Shown piece after piece: positions 1 to 11,384 of a DNA stretch of 64,000 nt. Numbering within the stretch: the first letter of the stretch is position 1; each line of letters begins with the position of its first letter. The DNA is from Silene conica. Taxonomy: Eukaryota; Streptophyta; Magnoliopsida; Caryophyllales; Caryophyllaceae. The position numbers and the translations under genes are program-made. The notes beneath the pieces were generated by a model. The model was not told where the DNA came from. It saw only the letters and a list, made by a program, of their open reading frames with translations, and made no database searches. Location: the NCBI GenBank assembly GCA_029255685.2, contig CM055315.2:74801681-74865680 (forward strand), in the 5' to 3' direction.

Positions 1-221
1 CATTATATTGAAACTCAAAAAGAATACATATAAAATCCAAATATTTAAATTTTAACACTACAAAATTATAGTCCAAGAAAAAATTGTTAAAAGCTCAAAA
101 AATTGCATATAAACTTAATTAAATTTGTATTAAAGGTACAATATTCATATAAATCTGAATGTATAATTCTATTTGTGAAAAATCTCCGATAATCAATATA
201 TATACTTAAAAGAGAACTTTT

Positions 222-660
222 CAAGCGATTTTATTGGCTATTGTTTTAGAGCAATTTCATTGGCTATTACTTTTCTTAAATAAATTAAATATATAAATAA
301 AAAGATAAATAAATAATAATTAAATATCAATTGGATGATTTTATTGGCTACTGTTTTAGAGCAATTTCATTGGCTATTACTTTTGTTAAATAAATTAAGT
401 ACGTAATATATAAGTAAAAAGATAATTAAATAGTAATAAAATATCAGTTGGATAATTATTGTTTTTAGAGCGATTACACTGGCTATTACTTTCGTTAAAT
501 AAACAAAGTATATAAATAAAAAGATAATTAAATAGTAATAAAATATCAGTTGGATAATTATTTTTAGAGTGATTAGATTGGCTATTAGTTTGGTTAAATA
601 AATTAAGTATATAAATAAAAAGATAATTAAATAGTAATAAAATATCAGTTGGATCATTAT
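222..660. repeat. Four imperfect ~110-bp tandem repeats
   Basis: Units begin with 'ttattggctattgtttta' or a variant and end in 'atatcagttggat'. They recur about every 110 bp. The apparent minus-strand reading frame across them, with a repeated hydrophobic peptide, is a by-product of the repeats and not a gene. Confidence 0.65.
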
Positions 661-1867
661 TGATTAGTTAATAAAATAATTGATAACTAAGAATTTTGGC
701 TACCGTAAAGTTATGGTATAATTTGTTGTTTCCCTGCTCTTATTTAGTTAATAACATAAATAGATGTATTGATGAATATATTAAGCATTTAAGTTTACGA
801 GGTATAATTTAAAAATACAAACTACGTAATACGAACACATAAGAATATGAGATAATGTAAAAAGATTAAGTGTTTAAGGGAATCACGAACTAAAAAATAC
901 GAGCACAGAGAATGCGAGCTATTAACCTAATAATATTGGCTAATATAAAAAGAATATAATCCGAGCTATTAAGCTAAGAATAAGAGTTAATGTAAAAACA
1001 ATACGAGCTATTAAGATAAGAAGAGTTTTAAAATACGAGCACAAATGATAAATGAATACAAGCTAATGAAAAAACAATACGAGTTATTAAGAAAAGACGA
1101 CCTTCAAAATATGAGCACAAATGAATACGCATACGAGATTAAAAGGATCACGAACTTAAATATACGAGCTGTAACAACCCGGATTATAAAATAAAGAAAA
1201 AACATAATATAAATGAATATCAGAGTGTAACTCAATGATAACTGGGTTAAGGTGGCGGAAACACCTTACCCAAATCCGGAGATACTAAACCAAAACCAAA
1301 CTAGTTACATTATTCAAAGATTCTCAAAAACTTAAAGCAAAGGTCCTAAACAATTTATTAAGCTCGCTTCACACATTCCCCAAGCAAGCATCAACCAAAC
1401 AGCGACCACCTGAACAACCTGAGAAGGGGGTCGACAATCAGTCGGGAGTAACTAAATGCTCTCCCAGTCATGTTTACAACAAATGAATGTAACCAACAAT
1501 CATTAACAATTGAAATGCAAAACAAGTAAACATGTGAGATCATCTATACTCATGAAAGTCCAATCAAACTTACCATCATTTGAAGACACAATACTGCAAT
1601 CATGTGAAGATATAAACGAGACATGACATGAAAGCAAACTTACCATACCATGATATTCTCAACACCAGACCAATGAACCAAACGAACCTATAGACCATAT
1701 GCGACCACTAGACCATGAACACTTACAACCCAAGTAACTCACGACTCATAGTAACATAAGGCACAATGCTAGCAATAAAGCGTAGCGAATATGGTGACAC
1801 ACAATCCATTGTAACAGAAGGCACAAAGCTATCATCAAAGCATAGCGAATAGAGCGAACGCCCGTTA

Positions 1868-2010
1868 GAGCGTATCACCACTGCCTCTAACTTGTCAGAG
1901 CGTATCACCACTGCCTCTGACTGACGGAACGTATCACCACTGCCTCCATCGGTGTGGAGCGTATCACCACTGCCTCCACGGTACTATGTATAGCGTATCA
2001 CCACTGCCTA
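1868..2010. repeat. Minisatellite, five copies of 'gcgtatcaccactgcct'
   Basis: The core 'gcgtatcaccactgcct' (one copy has 'acgtatc') recurs five times at 27-36 bp spacing, separated by short variable sequence. It is internal to the solo LTR. It resembles a repeat-spacer array only superficially. Confidence 0.8.
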
Positions 2011-2389
2011 TGTGCCTAAGACCTGGCCAGACCTCTCAATGCATTAACTATACATCGACCGACACTCGGGACCCAGAACGTTTAACTGACGAATCTGGCC
2101 ACCCCCGAACATAGACCAAAATAAATCCCACATTAATGGGTGGCGTTAGTTCATTCCGATAGTATTTAACTGATACTATCGTCATCTATTCAAACTAGCC
2201 AACAACAATGCACAGTTTAACTGACTGCACATAATAGAACAGTTTAACTGACTGTCCAACTCAAATGTATAGAAGTATCCAACGACATATGCAAACACAA
2301 TATTATACGATCACTGAACACAACTCAATATGTGGAACAAGTATAAACAACCAAAGTTATAGTAGCTTTAACTATAACATAAGTAAAGG

Positions 2390-2680
2390 ATGCGAGGTTA
2401 TACTAACCTCAACTATAACTTCCACAAATGGCTTGAAGTTATAGTAACCTTAGCTAAACCTTGACACGAAAACTAAAGTTATACTAGCACTAACCATAAC
2501 CTTGAGTCATACCTCAGGTTTGCATTAGTCTCAGCTATAACTTTAACTCGTAGTTCAAAGTTATATTAGCTTCAGCTATAACTTTGAGTCGTACTCAAGG
2601 TTGTACTAGTTCAGCTATAACCTTGGATCATATTTCCAAGGTTACACATACTTCACTTTAACCTTGAGTAACACTCTTGG
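2390..2680. repeat. Imperfect ~40-bp tandem repeats in the solo LTR
   Basis: The motif 'ttatactagcttcagctataac' (with variants), followed by 'tttgagtcgtactc'-like sequence, recurs about seven times in one orientation. No coding potential is seen. Confidence 0.65.
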
Positions 2681-3860
2681 CCGTTCGCCATGCCGCCATC
2701 TAGGGTTTCCTCGCGAACCCTAGTTGCGCACACGACACCCATAACGACTTATCGATACATTAATCCACAATTACGATAATAACACATACATAAATATATG
2801 GAGCACAAATAAATCATGACAATAAATAATCAAACATGTACTAATCGTACAAACAATCATTACATCATATTAATTACATCAATTGGCATAAACACAATTA
2901 AAAGAGAAACACCTAGTTACCTTTTTGGCAATTAATGAAAACCTTCATAAAGAATACGACCAATAAAGTCTTGTCTCCAACACGTGTCAATAACCCCAAA
3001 AGGCAACTTTAAAGAAAGCGTAAATCCAAATCCTTATGATAGAAATTGTACCAAATCATCACTCTTTCGAAAACTCCAAAAAGAAAGACTTCTTCTTCTT
3101 TAAACACAAAACAAGAGACCCAAAACATAGGTCTAAAGGTTCATACAAATAATTACCAATAAAATATTTTGAATAGATTTTATTGTAGAGGTAAGAGCAA
3201 GGATTGTGAAAAATATAATTTATGTATGAGTTTAGAAGAATGAAAGATATTCAACAATGGAGTTAAAGGAGAAAAGAGAACAAAAGAGAGAAATTGGAGA
3301 AGTGGCGTGCGGCAACAATCTCACGCACAAAACAATTTTGACCTAGTTGCTTGCTAGGTTAAAATCTATTTATAAGGAGATTAACTAATGGGCTTTTGGT
3401 TCATTAACTCATACAATTGATTATCTGATTACAAATTGGATTGGACCATATTAAAACGCAAAGAGAACTTAAAATAAAAAAGTAAATATTAAATTAAAAT
3501 AATAAAATTGTGCACGAACATTTTAACCCATCCAAAAGTAGATCAAAACGAGAAATAATTAAATAGAGAACGGAAGCTATAAATATATATATATTTCCAA
3601 ACCCATTAATAAACTTCGAAATAATTAATTAAATAAAATACTTTTATAATAAAATATTATTATAAAATACGGGGTGTTACACGAGCACATAAGAATACGG
3701 CCTATTAAGATGAGAATATGAGCTAATGTAAACAGAATACGAAAACATGAGCTAATTGAAACACTTCTCGAACTAAAAAAGTAGAATCAGATTTGAAAGA
3801 CGTCAAACTTCATGATGTAATAAACACTTAAGATTACGAGGTATAATTAAAAGAATAGTA

Positions 3861-4046
3861 AGTCTTGCTTGCGACGGGTCACAATTTGTGACGGATATTT
3901 TGTGAAATAAAATGGATATAAAATGAGTTAGTGGAGAAAGGGGACCACAAGAATAGTGTTGGAGAGAGAGAAAAAGTGGGTATTTTGTGAGAGAAAATGG
4001 TATCCGTCACAAGCTTGCGACGGATAGTGCCGTTGCAAATAAGAAT
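3861..4046. mobile_element. Small MITE with 'cttgcgacgg' terminal repeats
   Basis: The left end 'agtcttgcttgcgacgg' pairs with the reverse complement of the right end 'ccgttgcaaataagaatt'. Each side also has inner 'gtgacggata'/'tatccgtcac' repeats. Length is about 186 bp with no coding. A clear target duplication was not identified. Confidence 0.55.
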
Positions 4047-4782
4047 TTGTGTTAATAGAATACGAGCTACAAATTATGAATACATAAGAAATACGAGCTA
4101 ATTTAAAATGAATAAGAAATTAAGAGAATCGGGAACTAAAAAGTACGAGCACACAAGAACGCGAGCTATTAACGTAAGAATGCGAGCTAATAAAGCTATT
4201 AAGCTAAAAATACGAGCTAATGTAAAAAAATACTAGCTATTAAAATAAGAATACGAGCGTATAAGAGGATCACGAACTTACAAATATGAGTATGTAAGAA
4301 TACGGGATAATATAAAAAGAATACGAGTTAATGTAAGAAGAATACGGGATAAAAAGAAAATAATACGAGCCTGATACATCTAATGTTTTATTAGCCATCA
4401 AAAACAATCATACCTGAATTATTCTTTATATATGGTAATATGGCTATTATACTAAGTATTTTGAGAAGATTAACTGTTACGACAATTACTTTGAAACTAC
4501 GTTAAGATATTACTTGGGCAACGCCCGAGCATGAAATCTAGTTTTATTGTAATTAAAGTTGAATTCATCAACGGTCAAACGACTTTTTCTTGTTGACCAA
4601 GTAAATATTAAGAAGTTGAAATAATCCTAATTACCATTGAAAATTGCCATGCATGTTTAACGTAGAAAAGTTTTGCACGTGCATGCATTTGGTACGAAAA
4701 TTAAAGGCAAATAAAAGACTTTTCTTTGTTATTCCTAAGAAATTTTATTTGAAAAGTCCGAAATAAAACCAATTCAATGGCT

Positions 4783-4790
4783 ATATAAAT
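4783..4790 (+). promoter_or_regulatory. TATA box of the first proline-rich peptide gene
   Basis: 'tatataaa' lies about 80 bp upstream of the ATG at 4869, which fits a plant TATA box with a leader of roughly 50 nt. Confidence 0.55.
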
Positions 4791-4868
4791 ACTTCTCGTG
4801 TCCATATGTTTCCTACATCATTTCTATTTTTAATTATTTCATAAACACAAATTCCGGAGTAATAAATC

Positions 4869-5135
4869 ATGAAATTATTACGACCCGTTCAATTGTTGTT
4901 ATTGTTACTTTTACTCGGCGTGTGGTGTGAGGTTTCTACGTCGAGAGACGTACCAAAACCGTCACAATACTCACAAATATTCGAAAGTAATACTGGTCAA
5001 GTAGGTTGGGTTAATTTTAGAAGTCTCGAAGAAATGCCGGTAGAAAGAAGATTTGAACCGCAGCAACCACCTCCGTCGCCGATTGGTAGTAGAACACACA
5101 CATGGATTAAGGCTTCTCCACCGCCACCACCTTGA
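4869..5135 (+). CDS. Small secreted proline-rich peptide precursor (88 aa), family not recognised
   Basis: An 88-residue single-exon frame starts at the first ATG after a good TATA box. Residues 1-25 form a signal peptide with an uninterrupted Leu8 core ending near 'STS'. The remaining ~63 residues are polar and have no cysteine. They end in a Pro-rich tail with 'PPPSP', then 'THTWIKASPPPPP' at the extreme C-terminus. The gene at 22495-22866 has the same plan and a related tail (PSP, five residues, H-W, basic residue, S/T, PPPPP), so the two are probably paralogues. Entry into the secretory pathway is supported by the signal peptide. A role as a signalling peptide or wall-associated Pro-rich peptide is inference. 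No known plant peptide-hormone motif was recognised. Confidence 0.65.
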   Translation: MKLLRPVQLLLLLLLLGVWCEVSTSRDVPKPSQYSQIFESNTGQVGWVNFRSLEEMPVERRFEPQQPPPSPIGSRTHTWIKASPPPPP

Positions 5136-5906
5136 TATCATCTTTGAGCTATCGCCATCTTATTTTTATATGTACTTTTCCCGACTCAACAGATTGTTTA
5201 CGTATGACTAAAAGTATTTCTCATAGAGTCATAGAAGAATAAAATTGTAGACGCATCTAATGGCTAGTGACTAGTGTAATGTTTAAACTATTAAGTTGTA
5301 CTCAATAGTGTTGACGGTTTTTATTTGTGAGACGATTCATTTCGGTAATAAATTATTCATTTAATGGTAATAATATAGATGAGTTGTTTTTTTTATAATA
5401 TGGTGACTACTGTCTTATAATGTGAGATCGTTTTATACAATACATATTGATTTAGAGAAGTGATGTATATGTATTGTACGAAAACTAATTTATTCATAAA
5501 TATACTAAGATACAGAGTATTGATTTTCGATTAAATATCCATGTTAATTACTTATATACGAATTAGTACGGAGTATAATTTACAAAAGGAAAATGTTGGT
5601 ATGTTTGTATACCTTAAATCGATAAATGATTGAAAAAGAGGAGTAAATATTTAAATTTAGGGCTTATATTTTTAATTATTTAAAAGTGAAAAATTTTACA
5701 ATGTATTTTCATTAATTACGGTAAAATGAGTTTATATCTACAAATCAGATCAAAATATGTATGTTATAAATATTTCTACATTTAGATTATTAATATGTGC
5801 CTTAAAACCCAATTAAGAAAAAACTTATTATTAATTAACTCACCCAATAATAATTGAGTAAATTTGAATATAAAGTATTAGTAAATAGGATTATTTCATA
5901 GAATAA
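5136..5906. other. AT-rich intergenic DNA
   Basis: 3' flank of the peptide gene. Only short A/T-rich words are present, with no supported gene, RNA or repeat structure. Confidence 0.5.
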
Positions 5907-6228
5907 TCCAACCTATACCTCATCTTCTCATACTAATCCCTACTAACGATTAACTGAGAAAAATCCAATCTATGACCTTAATTATCTTTCATTGAACTTT
6001 GTCTATTTTTGAACTCTTATTTTCGATAAGCAAGCACGTTACCTTGACTTACTTTTTGTTTTTCCTTCTTCCTGGACAAAAATTAAGTGAAGGTGACGTG
6101 CTAAACTGCCGATAATAAGAGTTTAAAAATAGTCAAAGTTCAATGAGAGATAGATGAGGTTATAGGTTGAATTTTTCTTAGTTAATCGTTAGTATGGATT
6201 AATACGAAAAGATGGGACATAGGTTGGA
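5907..6228. mobile_element. Foldback MITE with ~150-bp arms
   Basis: The left half ('tccaacctat...ctaacgattaactgag...cattgaactttg') is matched by the reverse complement of the right half over about 150 bp, with a small central loop near 6060-6070. The ends are tccaacctat / ataggttgga. There is no coding, and no confident target duplication. A transcript would form a long hairpin. Confidence 0.65.
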
Positions 6229-6292
6229 CATATATTTATGTATATTTATGTTTATCTTAGTATTTCAGAAATTAATTAAAATTGAAATAATC

Positions 6293-6296
<4 letters not shown>

Positions 6297-6373
<77 letters not shown>
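6297..6373. repeat. (AT)n microsatellite
   Basis: An uninterrupted AT dinucleotide run of about 77 bp. Confidence 0.95.
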
Positions 6374-6374
<1 letters not shown>

Positions 6375-6635
6375 CTATCTACCATTGAAATAGACATGCA
6401 TTGTAAGTTGTAACGCAAACCCTGTTTCCACCACTTTTATTTAAGGAAAACCGAGTTTCTTTAAGACGATTTTAGTTTACAATAAAAAAAATGCCACCAT
6501 TTTATGATAAAAGTCACTATTTCAGGTAAATTGTAACTAAGATCCTCCATTACAAGTCGCTCCCATCAACTCGTATATCCCTAGGCGATATAGTTTCATA
6601 ATAAATTGACTTATACGAAAAATAAACTTGATTTA

Positions 6636-7229
6636 TGTTGGAGGTACTGTTGCTTCAAAAGAAGCTTTTATTCTCCCACATTGGTATATTTGTTAGGTGG
6701 TTGGAAGTGTTGGAATGCTACGTGATTTTTGCACAAATTCCAAGTCTGATAGTTCAGTCTTCCATACTGATTGTCGTGGTTTTTCCATACAAATTTCTCA
6801 GTCTTCTAAACTGATTATTGGTTTTTCTATTCTAATTGTGTAGTCTTCTAAAACCAATTTACAAGACGACATTTAATATGCCTCTAAAATTGTTCCTTAT
6901 TTACCTATAAATACTGCATATTTTGACATTCCAAAAAACACACACCAAAATATTCTTTCTCTTTTATTTCTCTCTAAATAACCATCATCTTTCATAGCTG
7001 ATATCTGACAACGTTCTGTTAGTAATTCTCAATTTGAGTCTTTGTCGTACACCTTAGACTCGAAAATCGTGTTAACCCTGAGAAGTTGGTTGCTAAGAGG
7101 CCGTGTGTATCGAGCGGGGCAAATACAACTTTAGGGCAGTGTTTATTTCATGCCACGACATCATGTTCCTCAAAGTTCTGTAAGTTTGTCCGTTCATTGT
7201 TCACTTAATATATAGTCATACCGCCTATA
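6636..7229 (+). repeat. Left LTR of the Copia-like element
   Basis: Begins tgttggaggtactgttgc and ends accgcctata. It closely matches 10580-11172 throughout, with scattered substitutions and a small indel near its start. A sequence matching a standard plant initiator-tRNA primer-binding site is not evident just downstream. Confidence 0.78.
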
Positions 7230-10200
7230 ATCTAAAGTTGTAGTTTTTTTAAGGCGATATGAATATAAATCTTTATACGTATATTATCTTAGACTATCGT
7301 TTTATTCCTCGCTCTCTTACTTGAACTCAAATTTGATACCTTTACTTCAAAGAAAAAATATTATGATCGGATATAACATTTTGTGAGTATTCATTTAGAA
7401 ATATGCGAGTACAAACTGTTAGTTGGGTCCATTGAGAAAATATTGTTGTATTGTGACTTACAGTATATTTTGATTTTTAATTTGTCTATTTTAAGTTATA
7501 TGGTAATTTAAGATTATTGACAGTGAGGATGTACCATTTATAATGTTTTCATAATTGTTTCTTTAAATTTCCGTAACTTACATATACATGTGAAAATGCG
7601 GCCTTTCCATAATTTGACAGTATGAAAATATTTGACACCAACTTTAATATTAAGTCAAATGTTTTCGTAACTATGTTTTTGCATACAAACAATTTTATGG
7701 GTAGAAAAATCTTGTGATAAAATATATATATTGAGTAACATAAGACGAAATACATTTTGTCACATTTGTTTTGGTTACAAGTCTTTGTCATTTACAAATC
7801 TGATCAAGCATTATGTTTATTAATCTTAAAAGATCATGATGGTTGTCACTCGTTTAAGGGTGTATTTTTACGTTTTTCTTATTATTAATTTGTGGTTATA
7901 TAGTGGGCTATGTCTATGTCAGTATGTTAACAATTTTTAAAACATAGAATTGTGAATGGTTTTTGTGTGATCGGAGGTTTGGATGGTAAATCTATCTTTT
8001 CCCAATAATCACGTAAATAATTGAATGCTTAATCGCCGCTTGATGATTTTGTTGAACATAATGACAATTTGAATACTTGAGCTAAAAAACATGCTTCTAT
8101 ATTTAATTTATATTTTGTTGCATCACTGTAAATGCATCAAAATATGTTTTGAGATGTCTATAGATATATGTGTATGAGACAAATTTAAGGTTTTATTTTC
8201 TTATTTGTCGGTATGGAACAAAATTATTTTTTATGATTCACCGAATAAAGTGAGTATGTGATCTACTAAAATGTACATACAGCATTTCATTACCCTTATA
8301 GGATTAAAAAAACTTTTATTTGATGCGTTCCAATGGAACAGAAATATGATTAAAAAGAATAAGCCTAGGTCCTAGTCTGGCTTGCTCCCGAAGGCGCTTC
8401 CAGGACTAAGCAAAACGCAGGGGTGGATAAAAGGCTTGAAACTACACATTCTTAATACACCAACGGTTCATACTGAACCTACTCTTTCGAAAGTAGCGAT
8501 GTTAAATCACGAGAATATAAGACAAGGGAACAAGACAAGAAGCATAGTAGTTCTAACTAACCCCCTATTCTGAAACCTACCTTTTTGTTCTTAACTCTAT
8601 CCTCATAAGAGTCAGTCACATACCCGACTTGCTTTACGACCTCACAATAAAGCCGTGATGTTTCATATACATAATACATTCTTGATATTTGTGATTTTTT
8701 TCTACTATGTTGTGTGTCATTTATGTAAAATGTGACAACGTGTGGGGAAGTAGATTAATGTTCTATATATCTATCAAAATGGTAAACTTTGTAAAGTTTT
8801 GTCGTCCGTCCTTGTTTCTTAAGTTGTGAAAAATGTATCTCTTATACTTTGATATATATGGAGCGCGTTAAAGGAAATTTTTTTTGTATGATGGTTTGAG
8901 CAATACAAATTGGATATTATATAATTTGTTATGGATAAGTTGTTATGACAATGAATATTTTGACATCTTGGTAATTATGAGTTTAATAGATATTCATATG
9001 ACAATGTTGATCTCTAACGGAAAGGTATACTTGATCATTGTGTTATGTCATCAAGAATATTTGCTTTGAGTCATAAATTGTCTATTTTCACCAAGTTTTG
9101 TTGTCGAGCGGAACATTTTATAAACTTTATGTAATATTACACCGTTAATTTTATGAGAGTGATTGGTCTCATTAGAGGATGTTTGTTTAGCCAAGGCTTT
9201 AAGATAAGTCAAAGATTGTGGGGGTGTCTAGCGAAGGTAATACTCCCTTTATTTTTTGTCGTATTTTATTGGAGTTTGAATGTTGGAAAAGTGGTAGTGA
9301 TAATGTCAATTACATGGGATTGACGGATAGTTGTGAATACTCTAATATTGGGATTGCTTAAACCTATTTTTATGTTTAAGATATTTATGAACGGTTGTTT
9401 GGTAATACATGTTGGAGTAATAATTATTCGTTTTTTTATTTGTGGTTTAAATGTTTGTCTTGAACCAAGAAGGGGTAAAAGTCGCATAATTATATTTATT
9501 TGATTTTGGAAAATGGTGTCTTTTATAAGACTATTCTCCTACAAGTTATAGATGCATAATTGCATTGTTGGATATGCAATGGAGTATGCATACATTGTGA
9601 AGAATTTGCAGGATAAAAAGCTGAATAGTTAAGTGGTTGTATTTTTCCGTTGTGGGAATATTTTAACTTTATTAGTCGTCTACATCACAATCCGAAGCAT
9701 ACGAATATTTGGCAGATTATCAAGAGTGATGAATAATCTGATCGGATAATGGGTTCACAAAGGTTGTGAATTGTAAGTGGATATTGAGATCCCTTACGGA
9801 AAATACGATCAATATCAATGGGTTCACAAAGGTTGTGAATTGTAAGTGGATATTGAGATCCCTTACACAATGTTATATCATGATAGTACGTACGTAAAAT
9901 GTGAAGAGGATATTGATGAGATCCTCCTACCAATGGCCATGGTAGAAGTTGGTGCTGGTGGCACCACGAGGAATGGGTTTAAAGCCTATTGGGAGTGAAT
10001 CGTGACGGGGCTCCCCCACTTGGGTTTACCAAGTTCAATGGGTCAAACGAAGTCACGAGGATCTCATGTTGTAATACTACTACCATTCCTATTAAAATAA
10101 AGTGATGTAGTATTCTTTTATGCATTGTGTTGCATTTTGGTTTATCTGTCATGCGAGGAATGCTGAGTTAAGCTCTTAATAAGTCCATAGTCCTTGTCTA

Positions 10201-10579
10201 AGGGTGGTTTGTGACAGTCAAACTTGATGTACTTACCTATGTGAATGTGGGGGAAATGCCCTACCAGGCTACCCTCTATGAGGTCTTTAGGCTTTAAGAC
10301 CTCTAGAGCGTTCATGAGAGCCCAGGCACGTGAGGGGCACCATCTTATGACATTTCGCGAGAACGAACACAGATTCGAATGCAGGTTTGTGCGCAACTAT
10401 CTGTATACAACCCACCGTGGATACTCCAAAGCCTTTGTGCAACTCGAAACAGCTGTAGCAGGTAATGTATGCATTGGGTGACAATTCAGTTCCTCTGGAA
10501 CATTGTCATCTTAAGACTTACGTTCCGTTGCCTTATATCAGCTATTTTTTTTTCTCTTCTTTTGAATCATGTGGGGGAT
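7230..10579 (+). other. Interior of the Copia-like element, non-coding
   Basis: AT-rich, with a less AT-rich patch at 8360-8650 and another at 9940-10500. The frames found are all under 100 codons and lack recognisable domains. The 10,140-10,579 part resembles the non-coding tail that many Copia elements carry between pol and the 3' LTR, but this is inferred from layout only. Confidence 0.5.
9748..9866. repeat. Direct repeat of 50 bp, two copies
   Basis: 'aatgggttcacaaaggttg...ggatattgagatcccttac' occurs at 9748-9797 and is repeated exactly at 9817-9866, separated by 19 bp. Confidence 0.85.
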
Positions 10580-11172
10580 TGTTGGAAGTGTTGCTTCAAA
10601 AGAAGCTTTTATTATCTCACATTGGTATAATTGTTAGGTGGTTGGAAGTGTTGGAATGTTATGTGATTTTTGCACAAATTCCAAGTCTGATAGTTCACTC
10701 TTCAATACTGATTGTCGTGGTTTTTCCATACGAATTTCTCAGTCTTCTAAACTGATTATTGATTTTTCCATGCTAATTGTGTAGTCTTCTAAAACCAATT
10801 TACAAGACGACATTTAATACGCCTCTAAAATTGTTCCTTATTTACCTATAAATACTGCATATTTTGACATTCCAAAAAACACACACCAAAACATTCTTTC
10901 TCTTTTATTTCTCTCTAAATAACCATCTTCTTTCATATAGTTGATATCTGGCAACGTTCTGTTAGTAATTCTCAATCTGAGTCTTTGTCGTACACATTAG
11001 ACTCGGAAGTCGTGTTAACCCTGGGAAGTTGGTTGCTAAGAGGCCGTGTGTATCGAGCGGGGCAAATACAACTTTAGGGCAGTGATTATTTCATACCACG
11101 ACATCATGTTCCTCAAAGTTCTGTAAATTTGTCCGTTCATTGTTCACTTAATATATAGTCATACCGCCTACA
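10580..11172 (+). repeat. Right LTR of the Copia-like element
   Basis: Starts tgttggaagtgttgc directly after the purine tract gtgggggat and ends accgcctaca. It is colinear with 6636-7229. Confidence 0.78.
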
Positions 11173-11384
11173 TTTTATAGTTACACGCACGCTCTTTAAA
11201 AAGTTGCATAAAAATTAAATACACTACAAAGATATTGAACTAAGTTACTCATATCCTCCCAATAAGTTGTTTACGAAATTAAAAAATGTCTACAAAATTG
11301 CATAAGGCATTTTTTTTTTGCCCGGTGTAAAGAAACTGTTTTACAGAGAGTTCCTTCTAGTAGCCAAGTTATGAGCTACCAAAT

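Larger units (their letters stand above)
1170..3681. mobile_element. Solo LTR (2.5 kb, Gypsy-type ends) with perfect TSD
   Basis: Begins TGTAACAACCC and ends GGTGTTACA, the TG...CA form with a TGTAAC start typical of plant Ty3/Gypsy LTRs. It is flanked by a perfect 5-bp target-site duplication, cgagc (1165-1169 and 3682-3686). There is no internal domain or partner LTR, so this is a solo LTR left by LTR-LTR recombination. It interrupts the Helitron-like element around it. Inside are a minisatellite (1868-2010) and a run of imperfect ~40-bp repeats (2390-2680). A similarly long solo LTR lies at 58.9-62.1 kb. Confidence 0.82.
193..4541 (+). mobile_element. Helitron-like non-autonomous element (hosts a solo LTR)
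   Basis: The left end reads A|TC followed by an AT-rich start and a short 'ttttattggcta' block. Near-identical starts occur at 53.43 and 55.63 kb. The right end has a short GC hairpin (gggc-aac-gccc, 4515-4525) about 12 nt before CTAG, followed by T. This is the Helitron pattern of a 5' TC, a 3' hairpin plus CTRR, and insertion between A and T. There is no Rep/helicase coding, so it would depend on an autonomous partner. Without the nested 2.5 kb solo LTR the element is about 1.8 kb. Much of its body is a degenerate 'aatacgagctaatgtaaaa' repeat. The pairing of the two ends is inferred. Confidence 0.55.
6636..11172 (+). mobile_element. Copia-like LTR element without recognisable gag-pol
   Basis: Two direct repeats of about 594 bp (6636-7229 and 10580-11172) start TGTTGGA and end ccgcctaca or a variant. 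A purine tract 'gtgggggat' sits directly before the right copy. This is the usual Ty1/Copia arrangement of polypurine tract then TGTTGG, so the element is in plus orientation. The flanks 'attta' and 'tttta' may be a decayed 5-bp target duplication. The 3.35 kb interior has only short, unrecognised frames and many stops, with no protease, integrase, RT or RNase H motif. I infer a LARD-like derivative or a heavily decayed Copia. The LTRs differ at many positions, so it is older than the Gypsy element at 30.6 kb. Confidence 0.7.

Noticed and set aside
367..657. Minus-strand 96-aa hydrophobic frame
   Set aside because: Produced by tandem 110-bp AT-rich repeats. The peptide repeats exactly with the DNA repeat.
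1868..2010. Repeat-spacer array resembling CRISPR
   Set aside because: Five unevenly spaced copies inside a plant solo LTR, with no cas genes and a eukaryotic context. It is a minisatellite.
6297..6373. AT-rich replication origin or matrix attachment site
   Set aside because: A plain dinucleotide microsatellite gives no specific support for either.
8382..8573. 63-aa frame in the Copia-like interior
   Set aside because: Short, no recognisable domain, no promoter, and inside a non-coding element.
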